64,000 nt of DNA from Mayfieldus sp963772265 (GTDB lineage: Bacteria; Actinomycetota; Thermoleophilia; Solirubrobacterales; 70-9), in NCBI GenBank assembly GCA_963772265.1, contig CAVYWS010000002.1, forward strand, positions 372,001-436,000, in the 5' to 3' direction. Of this stretch, positions 14,569 through 26,748 are shown piece by piece (positions within the stretch are counted from its first letter, which is position 1; each line of letters begins with the position of its first letter). Under the pieces are notes generated by a model that worked only from the letters and a program-made list of their open reading frames with translations, was not told the origin of the DNA and searched no databases. Made by a program: the position numbers and the translations under genes.

Positions 14569-15855
14569 TCATCTCTTGAAGGCACTCAACCCGGGATATG
14601 AGGCGCTATCCCCAAGCTCCTCGCTGATCCGCAGCAGGCGGTTGTACTTCGCGACCCGGTCGCTGCGCGAGGGGGCGCCGGTCTTGATCTGGCCGGCGCC
14701 GGTGCCGACCGCGAGGTCGGCGATCGTCGTGTCCTCGGTCTCGCCCGAGCGGTGCGAGATCACCGCCGTGTAGCCGGCCTCGTGGGCCATCCGGACCGTG
14801 TCCAGGGTCTCGGTGAGGGTGCCGATCTGGTTCAGCTTGACCAGGATCGAGTTGGCGATCCCCTCCTTGATCCCGCGCTCCAGGCGCTGCGGATTCGTCA
14901 CGAAGTTGTCGTCGCCGACCAGCTGCACCCGCTCGCCGAGCCGCTCGGTGAGCGCCTTCCAGCCCTCCCAGTCCTCCTCGGCCATTCCGTCCTCGATCGA
15001 GATCACGGGGTAACGCGAGCAGATGTCCTCCCAGTAGCCGCCGAGCTCGTCGGCCGAGAGGGTCCGTCCCTCGTGCTCGAGCACGTAGGACCCGTCCTCG
15101 ACCAGCTCGCTGGTCGCCGGATCGAGGGCGATGTTGACGTCGTCGCCTGGCCGCAACCCCGCCGCCTCGATCCCCTCGATCAGGCACTGCAGCGCCGCCT
15201 CGTTGGACTCGAGGTTGGGGGCAAAGCCGCCCTCGTCGCCCACCGCGGTCGCCAGGCCCCGCTCGGCGAGGCTCGCCTTGAGGGCGTGGAATGTCTCGGC
15301 GCCGATCCGCAGCGCGTCCGGGAAGGCCGCTGCGCCGGTCGGAACCACCATGAACTCCTGAAAGTCGACCGAGTTGTCCGCGTGCGCCCCGCCGTTGAGC
15401 ACGTTCATCATCGGCACCGGCAGCACCTCCGGTGGGCCTCCCCCGAAGAGCTCGGCGAGATAGGCGTAGAGCGGCTGCTCGGCGTCTGCCGCGGCCGCCT
15501 TCGCCGCCGCCAGCGAGACGCCGAGGATCGCGTTGGCGCCCAACCGGCCCTTGTTGGGAGTCCCGTCGAGCTCGATCAGGGTCCGATCGAGGGCCGCCTG
15601 CTCGGCCGCGCGGGCGCCGGTCAGGGCGGCGGCGATCTCGCCGTTCACGTTCCCGACCGCCCGCTCGACGCCCTTGCCCCCCCACTCGGCGCCGCCGTCG
15701 CGCAGCTCGACCGCCTCGAACTCGCCGGTCGAGGCCCCGGAGGGAACCGCTGCCAGCCCCCGCGACCCGCTTTCCAGCAGGACCTCGACCTCCACGGTCG
15801 GGTTGCCGCGGGAGTCGAGGATCTGGCGGGCGTGGATCGACGAAATCGCGCTCAT
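14569..15855 (-). CDS. eno: Enolase
   Basis: A 428-residue glycolytic enzyme converting 2-phosphoglycerate to phosphoenolpyruvate. Clear signatures are ARQILDSRGNPTVEVEV (N-terminus), GASTGEFEAVELRDG (mobile loop), VPMMNVLNGGAHADN, SIEDGMAEEDWEGW (Mg ligand region), QLVGDDNFVTNP and SILVKLNQIGTLTET, and SHRSGETEDTTIADLAVG. Full length. The gene lies between mazG upstream and the FtsB-like gene downstream, as in other Actinobacteria. Confidence 0.97.
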   Translation of the reverse strand: MSAISSIHARQILDSRGNPTVEVEVLLESGSRGLAAVPSGASTGEFEAVELRDGGAEWGGKGVERAVGNVNGEIAAALTGARAAEQAALDRTLIELDGTPNKGRLGANAILGVSLAAAKAAAADAEQPLYAYLAELFGGGPPEVLPVPMMNVLNGGAHADNSVDFQEFMVVPTGAAAFPDALRIGAETFHALKASLAERGLATAVGDEGGFAPNLESNEAALQCLIEGIEAAGLRPGDDVNIALDPATSELVEDGSYVLEHEGRTLSADELGGYWEDICSRYPVISIEDGMAEEDWEGWKALTERLGERVQLVGDDNFVTNPQRLERGIKEGIANSILVKLNQIGTLTETLDTVRMAHEAGYTAVISHRSGETEDTTIADLAVGTGAGQIKTGAPSRSDRVAKYNRLLRISEELGDSASYPGLSAFKR

Positions 15856-15872
15856 CGCGGTGCGGCAGTCTT

Positions 15873-16619
15873 TCAGACGCCCCGCAGGCGCTCGGCCCTC
15901 GCGCGCAGCGCAAGCTCGGGGTCGGCGCGAAGGCGCCGGGCGGCGTCGACGGCGACGAAGAGCAGCTCGGCCAGGGCCTCCTCCACCCGCCGCCGCTCGG
16001 CCGGATCGGCGGCCGGCGCGGCGCTCTCGCCCTGCTCGAGCAGGCCGGCGAGGTCGTCCGCCGCCTCGCGCAGCACCTGGGCAGTCTCGGCGACGTCTGG
16101 CTCCTCCAGCCCCGCCGAGATCACCCGGCGCTGCATCTTTCTGGCGTACAGCAGCGAGGGGAGGTTCTCGGGCACGTCGGCGAACGGTTCGGTTGAGCGG
16201 CCCTCGACCTCGCGCTTGATCCGGTCCCAGTTACCGAGAACCTCCCTTGCGGTCTCGGGGGTGCTTCCCTCGATCAGCTCTGCGGACTGTCCGGACTCGG
16301 CGCCGAAGACGTGCGGATGGCGGCGGATCAGCTTCTCGCGGCAGGCGTCGGCGACCGCGGCAAGGTCGCCGGCCTCGCGCTCCTCGAGCAGCAGGGCCAG
16401 GAAATGGACCTGGAAGAGGACGTCGCCGAGCTCGTCGAGCAGCTTGCCGTCATCGCCCCGCCCCGCGGCGTCGGCCAGCTCGTAGGCCTCCTCGACGGTG
16501 TGGGGGACGATCGAGCGCTCGTCCTGCTCGCGGTCCCATGGGCACTCGCGCCGCAGTCGCCGCGTGATCTCGTCCAGCCTCTCGACCGCCTCCGCGTTGC
16601 GCCCTGCGGATCCGGCCAT
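15873..16619 (-). CDS. mazG: Nucleoside triphosphate pyrophosphohydrolase MazG
   Basis: A 248-residue all-alpha NTP pyrophosphatase that hydrolyses NTPs to NMP and pyrophosphate. The first MazG domain has ECPWDREQ and the metal-binding EExxE..ExxD pattern in VEEAYELADAAGRGDDGKLLDELGDVLFQ. A second, degenerate domain follows (PENLPSLLYARKMQRRVISAG and EEALAELLFVAVDAARRL). It is located between the SurA-like gene and eno on the same strand, with 15- and 17-base gaps, so it probably belongs to one operon. Confidence 0.93.
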   Translation of the reverse strand: MAGSAGRNAEAVERLDEITRRLRRECPWDREQDERSIVPHTVEEAYELADAAGRGDDGKLLDELGDVLFQVHFLALLLEEREAGDLAAVADACREKLIRRHPHVFGAESGQSAELIEGSTPETAREVLGNWDRIKREVEGRSTEPFADVPENLPSLLYARKMQRRVISAGLEEPDVAETAQVLREAADDLAGLLEQGESAAPAADPAERRRVEEALAELLFVAVDAARRLRADPELALRARAERLRGV

Positions 16620-16634
16620 AGCCGAGCGCCCCGG

Positions 16635-17939
16635 CTAGGGGGCGGCGCCGGTCGGAGCCGCGCCCGCGGGCGCTGTCCCGGGTTGCAGGCCGCCCAACCC
16701 GCCCAGCCCGGCGGCGGGATTCGCCGCGAGGCCGGCCGGGATCGGCCGCTGCTGCAGCCGCGTGCCCTGCGGCGAGACGATCGACACGGTCCCCGGAAGT
16801 GCCGGCGCCATCAGCCCGACGGGGGCCGGACAGGCGTCCGGGCGGCCGCCCTTCGGGTGCTTCTCGTAGCAGCCCGGGGGCGCGGTCGTGGGATGGGCGC
16901 CGCCCTTGAAGTTGTCGCAGCGGTCGATCAGATAGGACGAGGCGCAGAAGGTGCGGGCCTTCCACTTGCTGCCGAAATCGTCGACGAACTGGCTGAAGGC
17001 GCTCTGCTGGGCCTGCTGGGTGAGCTGGGCCTTGATCTGTTCGCTGGTCGACTTGTTCAGCGGCACGGTTCGCGAGGGAGTGACCTTCTCGACCTCGAAC
17101 ACGTAATAGCCAAGCGGCGTGTGAACCGGGCCCTGGAGCTCGCCCTTCGGGGCGCTGAAGACCTCCTTGTCGAGGGGCTGCTCGAGCAGCCCCTCGGTGA
17201 GGCTCGGACGCAGGCCGCCGTTCGCCTTCGAGGATGGATCGGTCGAGTACTGGGCCGCGACCTTCTTCCAGTTCGCGTCGGAGAGGTCGTTCTGCAGCGC
17301 CGCCTGCGCCTGATCGACCTTCGCCTTGTCCTTGTTGAGCACCAGGCGCACGTCGCGGGTGGCCGGTTGCTCGAACTGGACCTTGGCGGCCTCGTAGTAG
17401 TCGTTGATCTCGGACTGGGTGACCCCGGGCAGGTCGCCGACGACCTTCTGCTGGATCTTGTTGCTGAGGATCTGCAGCTTGATCCGGGTGCGGATGTCCT
17501 GCGGGGTGAAGTGGGACTGCTTGCGGAACTTCTCGAACTCGGCCTTGTTGCGGAAGTTCTGCGAGATCGTCTGGCGCAGCAGCGAGCCGACCTCCGAGGC
17601 GGTGGTTGTGATGCCGAGCTCGGCCGCCTCGCCCTGGATCCAGACCGAATCGAGGAGATCGTTCATCGCGCCCTGCTTGAGCTGGTCGTACTGCGAGCTG
17701 CCCGGCTTGGGCAGCTTCTTGACGCCGGACCGCGCCGCGGTCTGCTGCAGGGCGCGATTGAACTGCTCCTGGCTGATCGGCGAGAGGCCGGCGGGCGCGT
17801 CCTCGACCACGGCGACGTCGCCGCCGGGGACGCTGGGCTTGCCCAGCCCTTCGGCGATTGCGAAGAGGACGAAGAGCAGGATCACGATCGCACCCAGCAC
17901 GACCAGCGGCAGCCGCTTCGGCTTTGGAATTGCGCTCAC
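16635..17939 (-). CDS. SurA/PrsA-like peptidyl-prolyl isomerase, membrane-anchored
   Basis: A 434-residue extracytoplasmic foldase. A basic start (SAIPKPKRLPL) precedes one hydrophobic anchor (VVLGAIVILLFVLFAIAEGL). Residues about 60-190 match the SurA N-terminal chaperone domain, and about 195-310 a parvulin (PpiC) domain (VRLVLNKDKAKVDQAQAAL, STDPSSKANGGLRPSLTEG, PLGYYVFEVEKV). The tail is Pro/Ala/Gly-rich. It starts at GTG 17939, between mfd and mazG, the place held by the lipoprotein LpqU in mycobacteria. Confidence 0.88.
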   Translation of the reverse strand: MSAIPKPKRLPLVVLGAIVILLFVLFAIAEGLGKPSVPGGDVAVVEDAPAGLSPISQEQFNRALQQTAARSGVKKLPKPGSSQYDQLKQGAMNDLLDSVWIQGEAAELGITTTASEVGSLLRQTISQNFRNKAEFEKFRKQSHFTPQDIRTRIKLQILSNKIQQKVVGDLPGVTQSEINDYYEAAKVQFEQPATRDVRLVLNKDKAKVDQAQAALQNDLSDANWKKVAAQYSTDPSSKANGGLRPSLTEGLLEQPLDKEVFSAPKGELQGPVHTPLGYYVFEVEKVTPSRTVPLNKSTSEQIKAQLTQQAQQSAFSQFVDDFGSKWKARTFCASSYLIDRCDNFKGGAHPTTAPPGCYEKHPKGGRPDACPAPVGLMAPALPGTVSIVSPQGTRLQQRPIPAGLAANPAAGLGGLGGLQPGTAPAGAAPTGAAP

Positions 17940-17976
17940 GAGCCGGGCAGCATAACCAGTACTCCTTACGGCAGGC

Positions 17977-21339
<3,363 letters not shown>

Positions 21340-21430
21340 CGCACGCGAAACAACCGGACCCGGGGTCCGGCGGATCGTCTGACCGGGCACGGGCCCGGCC
21401 TCTTGCCTCGATTCTAGGGAGCGGTCGGCC

Positions 21431-22159
21431 TCAGTCCCGAAACGGAAGGCCCGGCCCAGAGCGCTGCCACTCGACCTGGCCCTCGCCCTCGCGCCGGGTG
21501 CGCTGCTCGATCTGGTCCCACTCATGGAGCATGCGTTTGAGCCGGGAGACGGCTTCGGGCGGGTGCTGGGCGATCTCGGCCGCCAGCCCGATCGCGGCCT
21601 GCTCGGTTGCGGCCGCCGGTGCGACACGGTTGACGAGCCCGAGCCGAAGCGCCTCGTCCGCGCTCACGTTTCGCGATGTGAGCAGCAGGTACTTCGCGGT
21701 CGCCAGCCCACAGAGGGTGACCAGCCGCGCGGGCCCGACCGGCACTCCGAGCGCGGCGCCCGGAAAGCGCATCCGCAGATTCGAGCCACCGACCCTGGTG
21801 TCGCAGCAGATCGCGATCTCGGCCCCGGCGCCGACAACGTCGCCGTGACAGGCGGCGACGGTGGGCTTCGGGAAGGCGGTGAGGGCGTCGTAGAGGTCGG
21901 CGAACAGCTGCATCCGCCGCACCCCGCCTTGCTCGTCGAGCTTCTCCTTAACGTCGGCGCCGGCGGAGAGCCCCATCTGATCTGACGACGTGACGACGAG
22001 CACCCGCACCCGCTCGTCGCCGCGGGCCTCGGCCAGCCGCGCCAGCAGCTGCTCGAGCATCTCGGTGTTGATCGCGTTGCGCGCCTCGGGCCGCTGCATG
22101 CGCAGCAACGCGATGCCGTCGTCGCCGACCTCATAGCCGATCGGCCCCTGCTCGCTCAT
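21431..22159 (-). CDS. Enoyl-CoA hydratase/isomerase family protein
   Basis: A 242-residue crotonase-fold protein. The oxyanion-hole motif SAGADVKEK and the helix CHGDVVGAGAEIAICCDTRV, followed by RMRFPGAALGVPVGPARLV, are typical. The usual first catalytic Glu position falls near GVPVGPA and is not clearly acidic, so the reaction may not be classical hydration. It overlaps the end of pth by four bases and is probably coupled to it. Its relation to the surrounding housekeeping genes is unclear. Confidence 0.85.
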   Translation of the reverse strand: MSEQGPIGYEVGDDGIALLRMQRPEARNAINTEMLEQLLARLAEARGDERVRVLVVTSSDQMGLSAGADVKEKLDEQGGVRRMQLFADLYDALTAFPKPTVAACHGDVVGAGAEIAICCDTRVGGSNLRMRFPGAALGVPVGPARLVTLCGLATAKYLLLTSRNVSADEALRLGLVNRVAPAAATEQAAIGLAAEIAQHPPEAVSRLKRMLHEWDQIEQRTRREGEGQVEWQRSGPGLPFRD

Positions 22160-22740
22160 CGCCCGGAGGCGGACTCGGCGTCGCCGTCGGCGTCGCCGCT
22201 GGCGATCCGCTCGACCAGCCGCTCGGCCTCGCCGGCGGCGCGCTCGATCAGCTCGCCGACCTGCTCGGAGGGCTCGCGAAATCGCGACAGCACGTAGCGC
22301 GAGACGGTCTCGGGATCACTCGACTCGGGCCTGCCGACCCCAGCCCGGACGCGCCAGAAGTCGCGGCCGCCGAGCCCCTGCTCGAGGCTCTTCAACCCGT
22401 TGTGGCCGGCCACCCCGCCACCGAGCTTGGCGCGCACCTCGCCGAACGGCAGGTCGATCTCGTCGTGGAGGACGACGACGCGATCGAGCGGCACCTTCAG
22501 CGAGCCCCGGGCCGGGCTCACAGCGCTGCCGGAATCGTTCATGTAGGTCTGCGGCAGCAGGATCGCCACCCGCGGCCCGCCGGCGCCGGCCCGCCCCTCG
22601 GCGATCAAGCTGCCGAAGCGCTTGCGGGCCCGCGGCAGCTCCCAGCGCCGGGAGAGGGCGGCGGCGATCTCAAAGCCGAGGTTGTGGCGGGTCGCCGCGT
22701 ATTCGGAGCCGGGATTGCCGAGCCCGACGAGCAGGATCAC
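22156..22740 (-). CDS. pth: Peptidyl-tRNA hydrolase
   Basis: A 194-residue enzyme that frees tRNA from drop-off peptidyl-tRNA. The family motifs are VGLGNPGSEYAATRHNLGFE (catalytic His in TRHN), LLPQTYMNDSG, VLHDEIDLPFGEVRAKLGGG and GHNGLKSLEQGLG. Full length. It lies downstream of rplY with a 48-base gap, the conserved actinobacterial rplY-pth pair. Confidence 0.96.
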   Translation of the reverse strand: MILLVGLGNPGSEYAATRHNLGFEIAAALSRRWELPRARKRFGSLIAEGRAGAGGPRVAILLPQTYMNDSGSAVSPARGSLKVPLDRVVVLHDEIDLPFGEVRAKLGGGVAGHNGLKSLEQGLGGRDFWRVRAGVGRPESSDPETVSRYVLSRFREPSEQVGELIERAAGEAERLVERIASGDADGDAESASGR

Positions 22741-22788
22741 ATCGCCGCCCTCGCCGTCAGCCGAGCGACGGCCGAACAGGCGCAGGGG

Positions 22789-23535
22789 CTAGCCCTCCTC
22801 GCCGGAGTCGCCGCTCTCGGCGGGCTCGCCCTCGCCCTCGGCGGGGGCCTCCTCCCCCTCGGGCGCTTCCTCGCCCTCGGGGACTTCCTCGCCCTCGGGG
22901 ACCTCCTCGCCCTCCTCGCCCTCGCCGACCAGGGCGGCCTCTTCCTCGATCTCCTCCAGCTCCTTCTCCAGCCTCGGCGGAGTCAGGGTGGCGACCGTGA
23001 CCTCCTCGAGGTCGTCGGCGACGAACTTCGAGCCGGGCGGCGGAGTCACTGCGGAGAGCTGGATCGTGTCGTTGATGTCCATGTGCGAGACATCGACCAC
23101 GATCCGGTCGGGGATCTCGGTCGGAAGGGCCTCGACCGTCACCTCGCGGGTGATGTGCTCGAGCACCCCGCCCTCCTTGGTCCCGGGGGCCTCCTCGGCG
23201 CCCTCGACCTCGATCGGGACCTGCGACTGGATCGCCTCGTCGAGCTTCACCTCCTGCAGGTCGAGGTGCTGCAGGTCACCGCGAACCGGCTGGCGCTGCT
23301 GCTCCTTGACAACCACCGGAACCGCGCCGGAGCCTTCGATCTCGATGTCGAACAGGGCATGGCCCTCTTGAAGCACGGCGCGGATGTCGCGCTCGGCAAC
23401 CTGGAACGGGCGCGCCTCCTCACCGTTGGCGTAGACGACGCCGGGCACCATTCCCTCCCGCCGCAGGCGGCGGCTCTCGCGCGAGCCGAAGTCGCTGCGC
23501 GGTGCTGCCTTCAGGGTTGCGCGTCCGGAGGCCAT
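22789..23535 (-). CDS. rplY: 50S ribosomal protein L25/general stress protein Ctc
   Basis: A 248-residue CTC-type L25 that binds 5S rRNA. The N-terminal 95 residues are the L25 domain (RRLRREGMVPGVVYANGEEARPF, DLQHLDLQEV), followed by the TL5/CTC beta domain (VPIEVEGAEEAPGTKEGGVLEH, ALPTEIPDRIVVDVSHMD). The final 60 residues are an acidic tail with repeats of the unit PEGEE. Start ATG 23535 (MASGRATLKA). Upstream of pth on the same strand. Confidence 0.95.
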   Translation of the reverse strand: MASGRATLKAAPRSDFGSRESRRLRREGMVPGVVYANGEEARPFQVAERDIRAVLQEGHALFDIEIEGSGAVPVVVKEQQRQPVRGDLQHLDLQEVKLDEAIQSQVPIEVEGAEEAPGTKEGGVLEHITREVTVEALPTEIPDRIVVDVSHMDINDTIQLSAVTPPPGSKFVADDLEEVTVATLTPPRLEKELEEIEEEAALVGEGEEGEEVPEGEEVPEGEEAPEGEEAPAEGEGEPAESGDSGEEG

Positions 23536-23590
23536 TCGAGGGACGCAGGATACCCACGGCGGTGCCGCCGAGTACCGCCGTGGCGGCCGC

Positions 23591-23596
23591 AATACT
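23591..23596 (+). promoter_or_regulatory. Candidate -10 element AATACT
   Basis: AATACT followed by GG lies 38 bases before the K+ channel start and matches the motifs at 9514 and 26721. No strong -35 is visible. Confidence 0.35.
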
Positions 23597-23628
23597 GGCC
23601 TGCGAGCCAACGATCAGTTCGCCATCGG

Positions 23629-24105
23629 ATGAACTCGACCCCTCCGCCGCCCGATTCCCACGGCATGCTTCCCTGGCTGGCCCGGAGGATGGGCGGCCGC
23701 CCTCTCACGGCCCGCCGCTCGCTGCAGATCATCATCAGCGCGACCATGGTCGTGACCGTGGCCGGCGGCCTCGCGATCCGCCTGCTCGACAAGAAGGACT
23801 TCAGCAGCATCGGCGAGGGCATGTGGTGGGCCGTGCAGACCGTCACCACCGTCGGCTACGGAGACGTCGTCCCGCACAGCACCAGCGGCAGGCTGATCGC
23901 CACGGTGATCATGTTGGCCGGGATCGCCTTCATCTCGCTGATCACCGCCTCGGTGACCGCGACGCTGGTCGAGCAGAACCGCCGCCGCCGCCAAGGCGCC
24001 GACGACCCCGTCTTCGCGGCGCTCGAGGAGATCAGCGCGAGGCTCGAGGCGATCGAGAAGCGCCTCGACCGCGGCGGGCGGGCTCGCGATCCCGGCCGGG
24101 GTTGA
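23629..24105 (+). CDS. Two-helix potassium channel family protein
   Basis: A 158-residue protein with a basic cytoplasmic start, a first membrane helix (LQIIISATMVVTVAGGLAI), a pore loop with the K+ selectivity filter TVGYGD (WWAVQTVTTVGYGDVVP), a second helix (ATVIMLAGIAFISLITASVTATL) and a C-terminal coiled coil (FAALEEISARLEAIEKRLD). This is a minimal KcsA-like pore; the coiled coil should hold the tetramer. Divergent from rplY; the 93-base gap carries a promoter-like AATACT. Confidence 0.88.
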   Translation: MNSTPPPPDSHGMLPWLARRMGGRPLTARRSLQIIISATMVVTVAGGLAIRLLDKKDFSSIGEGMWWAVQTVTTVGYGDVVPHSTSGRLIATVIMLAGIAFISLITASVTATLVEQNRRRRQGADDPVFAALEEISARLEAIEKRLDRGGRARDPGRG

Positions 24106-24125
24106 GCCCGCAGCGCACGGGCGCG

Positions 24126-25778
24126 CTACGTCTCGGTAAGGGGTTCCGCCTTCGGTCCCGGGACGCCCGCATCGGGCTCAGCTTCGCTGAGCGGCGCGGC
24201 CGGCATGTCGCCGGCCAGCCAGAGAGCCACCAGCGCGAACACGGCAGCCGCCAGCACCGCCCGCTTCAGGGCATCGATCTGCGCCTCGCCGTAGTCGTCG
24301 ACGACCGCCTGCGCCTGCGGCGGAGGCAGGTCCGCCTTCTTCACGATGTCCTCGACGTCGGGGCGTGAGACCATTGGAACGCCCTGCTCGGAGCCGTTGA
24401 CGATCTGCTGCTGGACGCCGGACGGGATGCTCTCGTCGGCGCGGATGCGGTCGTGGAAGCCGCTCGTCAGCCCGGCCAGCAGGATCGCGCCGATCAGCGC
24501 CGTCCCCAGTGACGAGCCGAGGCTCTGGGCCGAGCCCTGCAGGCCGCCGGCCTCGCTGCTGCGGGACTCGTCAACCGAGGACATCACGACGTTGCCGAGC
24601 TGTGAGACGACGAATCCGATTCCGGCCCCGAAGAAGGCGAGCGAGATTGAGAACACGGGCGAGGTCAGCTGGGGCGAGATCGAGGAGAAGAGGCCGATCA
24701 GCCCGACGAAGAGGATCGCGAGCCCGACCCTGACGATCATGCGTGGAGCGATTCGATCCGCCAGGCGGCCGCCGGCGACCGCGGCAAGGATCATCGCTAT
24801 CGAGATCGGCAGGATCGCGATCCCCGTGTCCAGGGCGTCCTTGCCGAGCACCAGCTGCAGGTAGAGCGGCAGGATGAAGAAGCTGCCGGCCATGATCAGG
24901 TACGAGGAGACGAACATCGTCAGTCCACCCCGCAGCTGCGAGTTGGACGCCAGCATGCCCGGGCGCAGCAGCGGTTGACGGCCGGTTCGGGCCTGGCGCT
25001 GCTCCCAGCGCCGGAATCCGAGCAGGACGCCGAATCCGGCCGCGACGACGAAGGGAACGACCGAGAGACCGAATGGAGTGATCTCGGTGCCGTTGATCGT
25101 CGGCGGCGCCGTCGGCGTGATCAGGCCCCACTGACTGCTCTTGAGGATCCCGAAGACGACCAGCCCCAGCCCCAGCGCCGAGAGCACCACGCCGAACCGG
25201 TCGAGGGCCTCGCGGCTGACCGCGGGCGAGTCCTTGATGCGGCGAACCCCGAACAGCAGTACCCCCGCCACGACCACCGTCTCGGCCGCGAAGACGACGC
25301 GCCAGGTGAGGGCGCTGGTCACGAAGCCGCCGATCAGCGGCCCGGCGGCGACGCCGGCGCCGGCGATCCCGCCGAGCAGCCCGAAGGCGAGCGAACGCTC
25401 ACGGCCCGTGTAGTTCGCCGCGGTCAGGGCCGCAATCGCCGGGATCACCAGGCAGGCGCCGATCCCTTCCGTGAACGACCACCCGAAGAGCAGGACCCCG
25501 ACCGTGGGGCTGAGGGAGGTGATCAGCGAGCCGGCGCCGTAGATCCCGAGTCCGATCGAGAAGATGCGCCGCCGGCCGTACATGTCGCCGAGCTTCGCCC
25601 CGGTCAGCATGAACGCCGCCATCACCAGGGCGTAGGCCGTGATCGCAAGCTGCACCGCGGGGACGGTCGTGTCGAGGTCCGAGACGACCTCCGAGATCGA
25701 CACGTTCATCACGGTCGTGTCGAGGACCATGATGAATTGGGCAGTGCCGAGGATCAGGATCGTGCCTCGGTTGCGCAT
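24126..25778 (-). CDS. MFS transporter, DHA2 (EmrB/QacA) family, 14 helices
   Basis: A 550-residue drug:proton antiporter-like protein. Family signatures are FIMVLDTTVMNVSISEV (motif D1 in helix 1), LTGAKLGDMYGRRRIFSIGL (motif A), WSFTEGIGACLVIPAIAALTAANY and LLGGIAGAGVAAGPLIGGFVTSALTWRVVFAAE (motif C). The C-terminus has a long extracytoplasmic loop with QQIVNGSEQG and a final helix. It probably exports toxic compounds across the inner membrane. No dedicated regulator is adjacent. The start ATG 25778 is the natural family start. Confidence 0.9.
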   Translation of the reverse strand: MRNRGTILILGTAQFIMVLDTTVMNVSISEVVSDLDTTVPAVQLAITAYALVMAAFMLTGAKLGDMYGRRRIFSIGLGIYGAGSLITSLSPTVGVLLFGWSFTEGIGACLVIPAIAALTAANYTGRERSLAFGLLGGIAGAGVAAGPLIGGFVTSALTWRVVFAAETVVVAGVLLFGVRRIKDSPAVSREALDRFGVVLSALGLGLVVFGILKSSQWGLITPTAPPTINGTEITPFGLSVVPFVVAAGFGVLLGFRRWEQRQARTGRQPLLRPGMLASNSQLRGGLTMFVSSYLIMAGSFFILPLYLQLVLGKDALDTGIAILPISIAMILAAVAGGRLADRIAPRMIVRVGLAILFVGLIGLFSSISPQLTSPVFSISLAFFGAGIGFVVSQLGNVVMSSVDESRSSEAGGLQGSAQSLGSSLGTALIGAILLAGLTSGFHDRIRADESIPSGVQQQIVNGSEQGVPMVSRPDVEDIVKKADLPPPQAQAVVDDYGEAQIDALKRAVLAAAVFALVALWLAGDMPAAPLSEAEPDAGVPGPKAEPLTET

Positions 25779-25924
25779 CGCTACACGCGACTATCTCATT
25801 AGATCCGGCGATTTCCGACATCGACTGCGCTGTGGACGTCAGCAGTGCCGATGGATCTGCATGTTCTTCCCTCGCTCGGGACCGGGGACATCCTGGCCCC
25901 GAACCCCGCGTAGCGCCGCAGGGT

Positions 25925-26545
25925 CTATTTGAGAAGCTCGAAAATGAAGTAGATGATCACGATTAGGTTGACCAGCCAGGCATTGCTGGTCAGCCAGTCG
26001 CGAATCCCGGGCATCGCCTCGCGTGCCCGGCGGCCGAGCATCAGGTAGCCGAGGATCGGCAGGGCCATCAGCAGTGTGGTGGCGGCCACGAGCGGCCAGC
26101 CATGGAGCAGATTGTCGTGGTTGTCGTGAAGCCAGTGGACGGTGGAGATGACCGCGACGATGTCGGTCGGCATCAGCAGGATGAGCAGGAACCCGAGGCT
26201 GAAGGCCCGCTTTGGCTCAGCCTGCTGAAGGGTTGTCATCCACTTTGGGACGCTGGCGTGATGGCGGCCTAGGAAGGTGTGGATACCGGCCACTGCCAAC
26301 AAACCCGCCACCACATAGTCGGCGGTGCTCGGGCCCGAACCCGACCGTGGATTGATACTCAGCACCTCGTAGAGCCCGAACCAGATCAGAATGCTGAGAC
26401 TGGCGGCGAGCAGGACGCCGGTCAGCAGTGCGCCGGAGTTCTTGACCGGCTCGTGGCTCGTGACCAGGAAGATCGCCGTCAGGATCTGCGGCCCCATCAC
26501 CATGATCAGGGACAGCGGCAGGATTTGGAGCTGAGTCGAGTCCAC
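25925..26545 (-). CDS. GAP (Sap, sulfolipid-1-addressing) family membrane protein
   Basis: A 206-residue protein with six hydrophobic segments. The N-terminus (LQILPLSLIMVMGPQILTAIFLVTS) and the central motif (AFSLGFLLILLMPTDIVAVISTV) fit the GAP/Sap family, whose mycobacterial member takes part in sulfolipid export; the general role is unclear. The flanking gaps (25779-25924 and 26546-26748) contain no further gene; they have lower coding signal and a weak CGGGG/CCCCG hairpin near 25883-25901 that could end this transcript. Confidence 0.75.
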   Translation of the reverse strand: MDSTQLQILPLSLIMVMGPQILTAIFLVTSHEPVKNSGALLTGVLLAASLSILIWFGLYEVLSINPRSGSGPSTADYVVAGLLAVAGIHTFLGRHHASVPKWMTTLQQAEPKRAFSLGFLLILLMPTDIVAVISTVHWLHDNHDNLLHGWPLVAATTLLMALPILGYLMLGRRAREAMPGIRDWLTSNAWLVNLIVIIYFIFELLK

Positions 26546-26720
26546 CTGGAGCCTGGCGATCCTATTGCGTTGCTTCCGCTGATGGCGGACGGAAAGAAAG
26601 TTGAGCGGCGGTTCAGCGCCGGCCTCGGTTGCAGCGGGCGCACGCGGGCCTCAAGTTGGGTGTTCATCGGCCTGATCCCGCTCTGAGCCCGGCGTTCAGA
26701 GGTGCCGCCGTCGTCCCCGC

Positions 26721-26726
26721 AATACT
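26721..26726 (+). promoter_or_regulatory. Candidate -10 element AATACT
   Basis: AATACT followed by GG lies 23 bases before the permease start codon and matches the motifs at 9514 and 23591. Confidence 0.35.
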
Positions 26727-26748
26727 GGGCCGCGGTCAGGCTGAGGCG

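Noticed and set aside
22402..23628. N-terminal extension of the K+ channel open frame over pth and rplY
   Set aside because: The extension is antisense to two real genes; ATG 23629 gives the normal channel.
25779..25924. Riboswitch or small gene between the MFS and GAP genes
   Set aside because: Only a weak 5-bp hairpin is visible and no open frame with a ribosome site.
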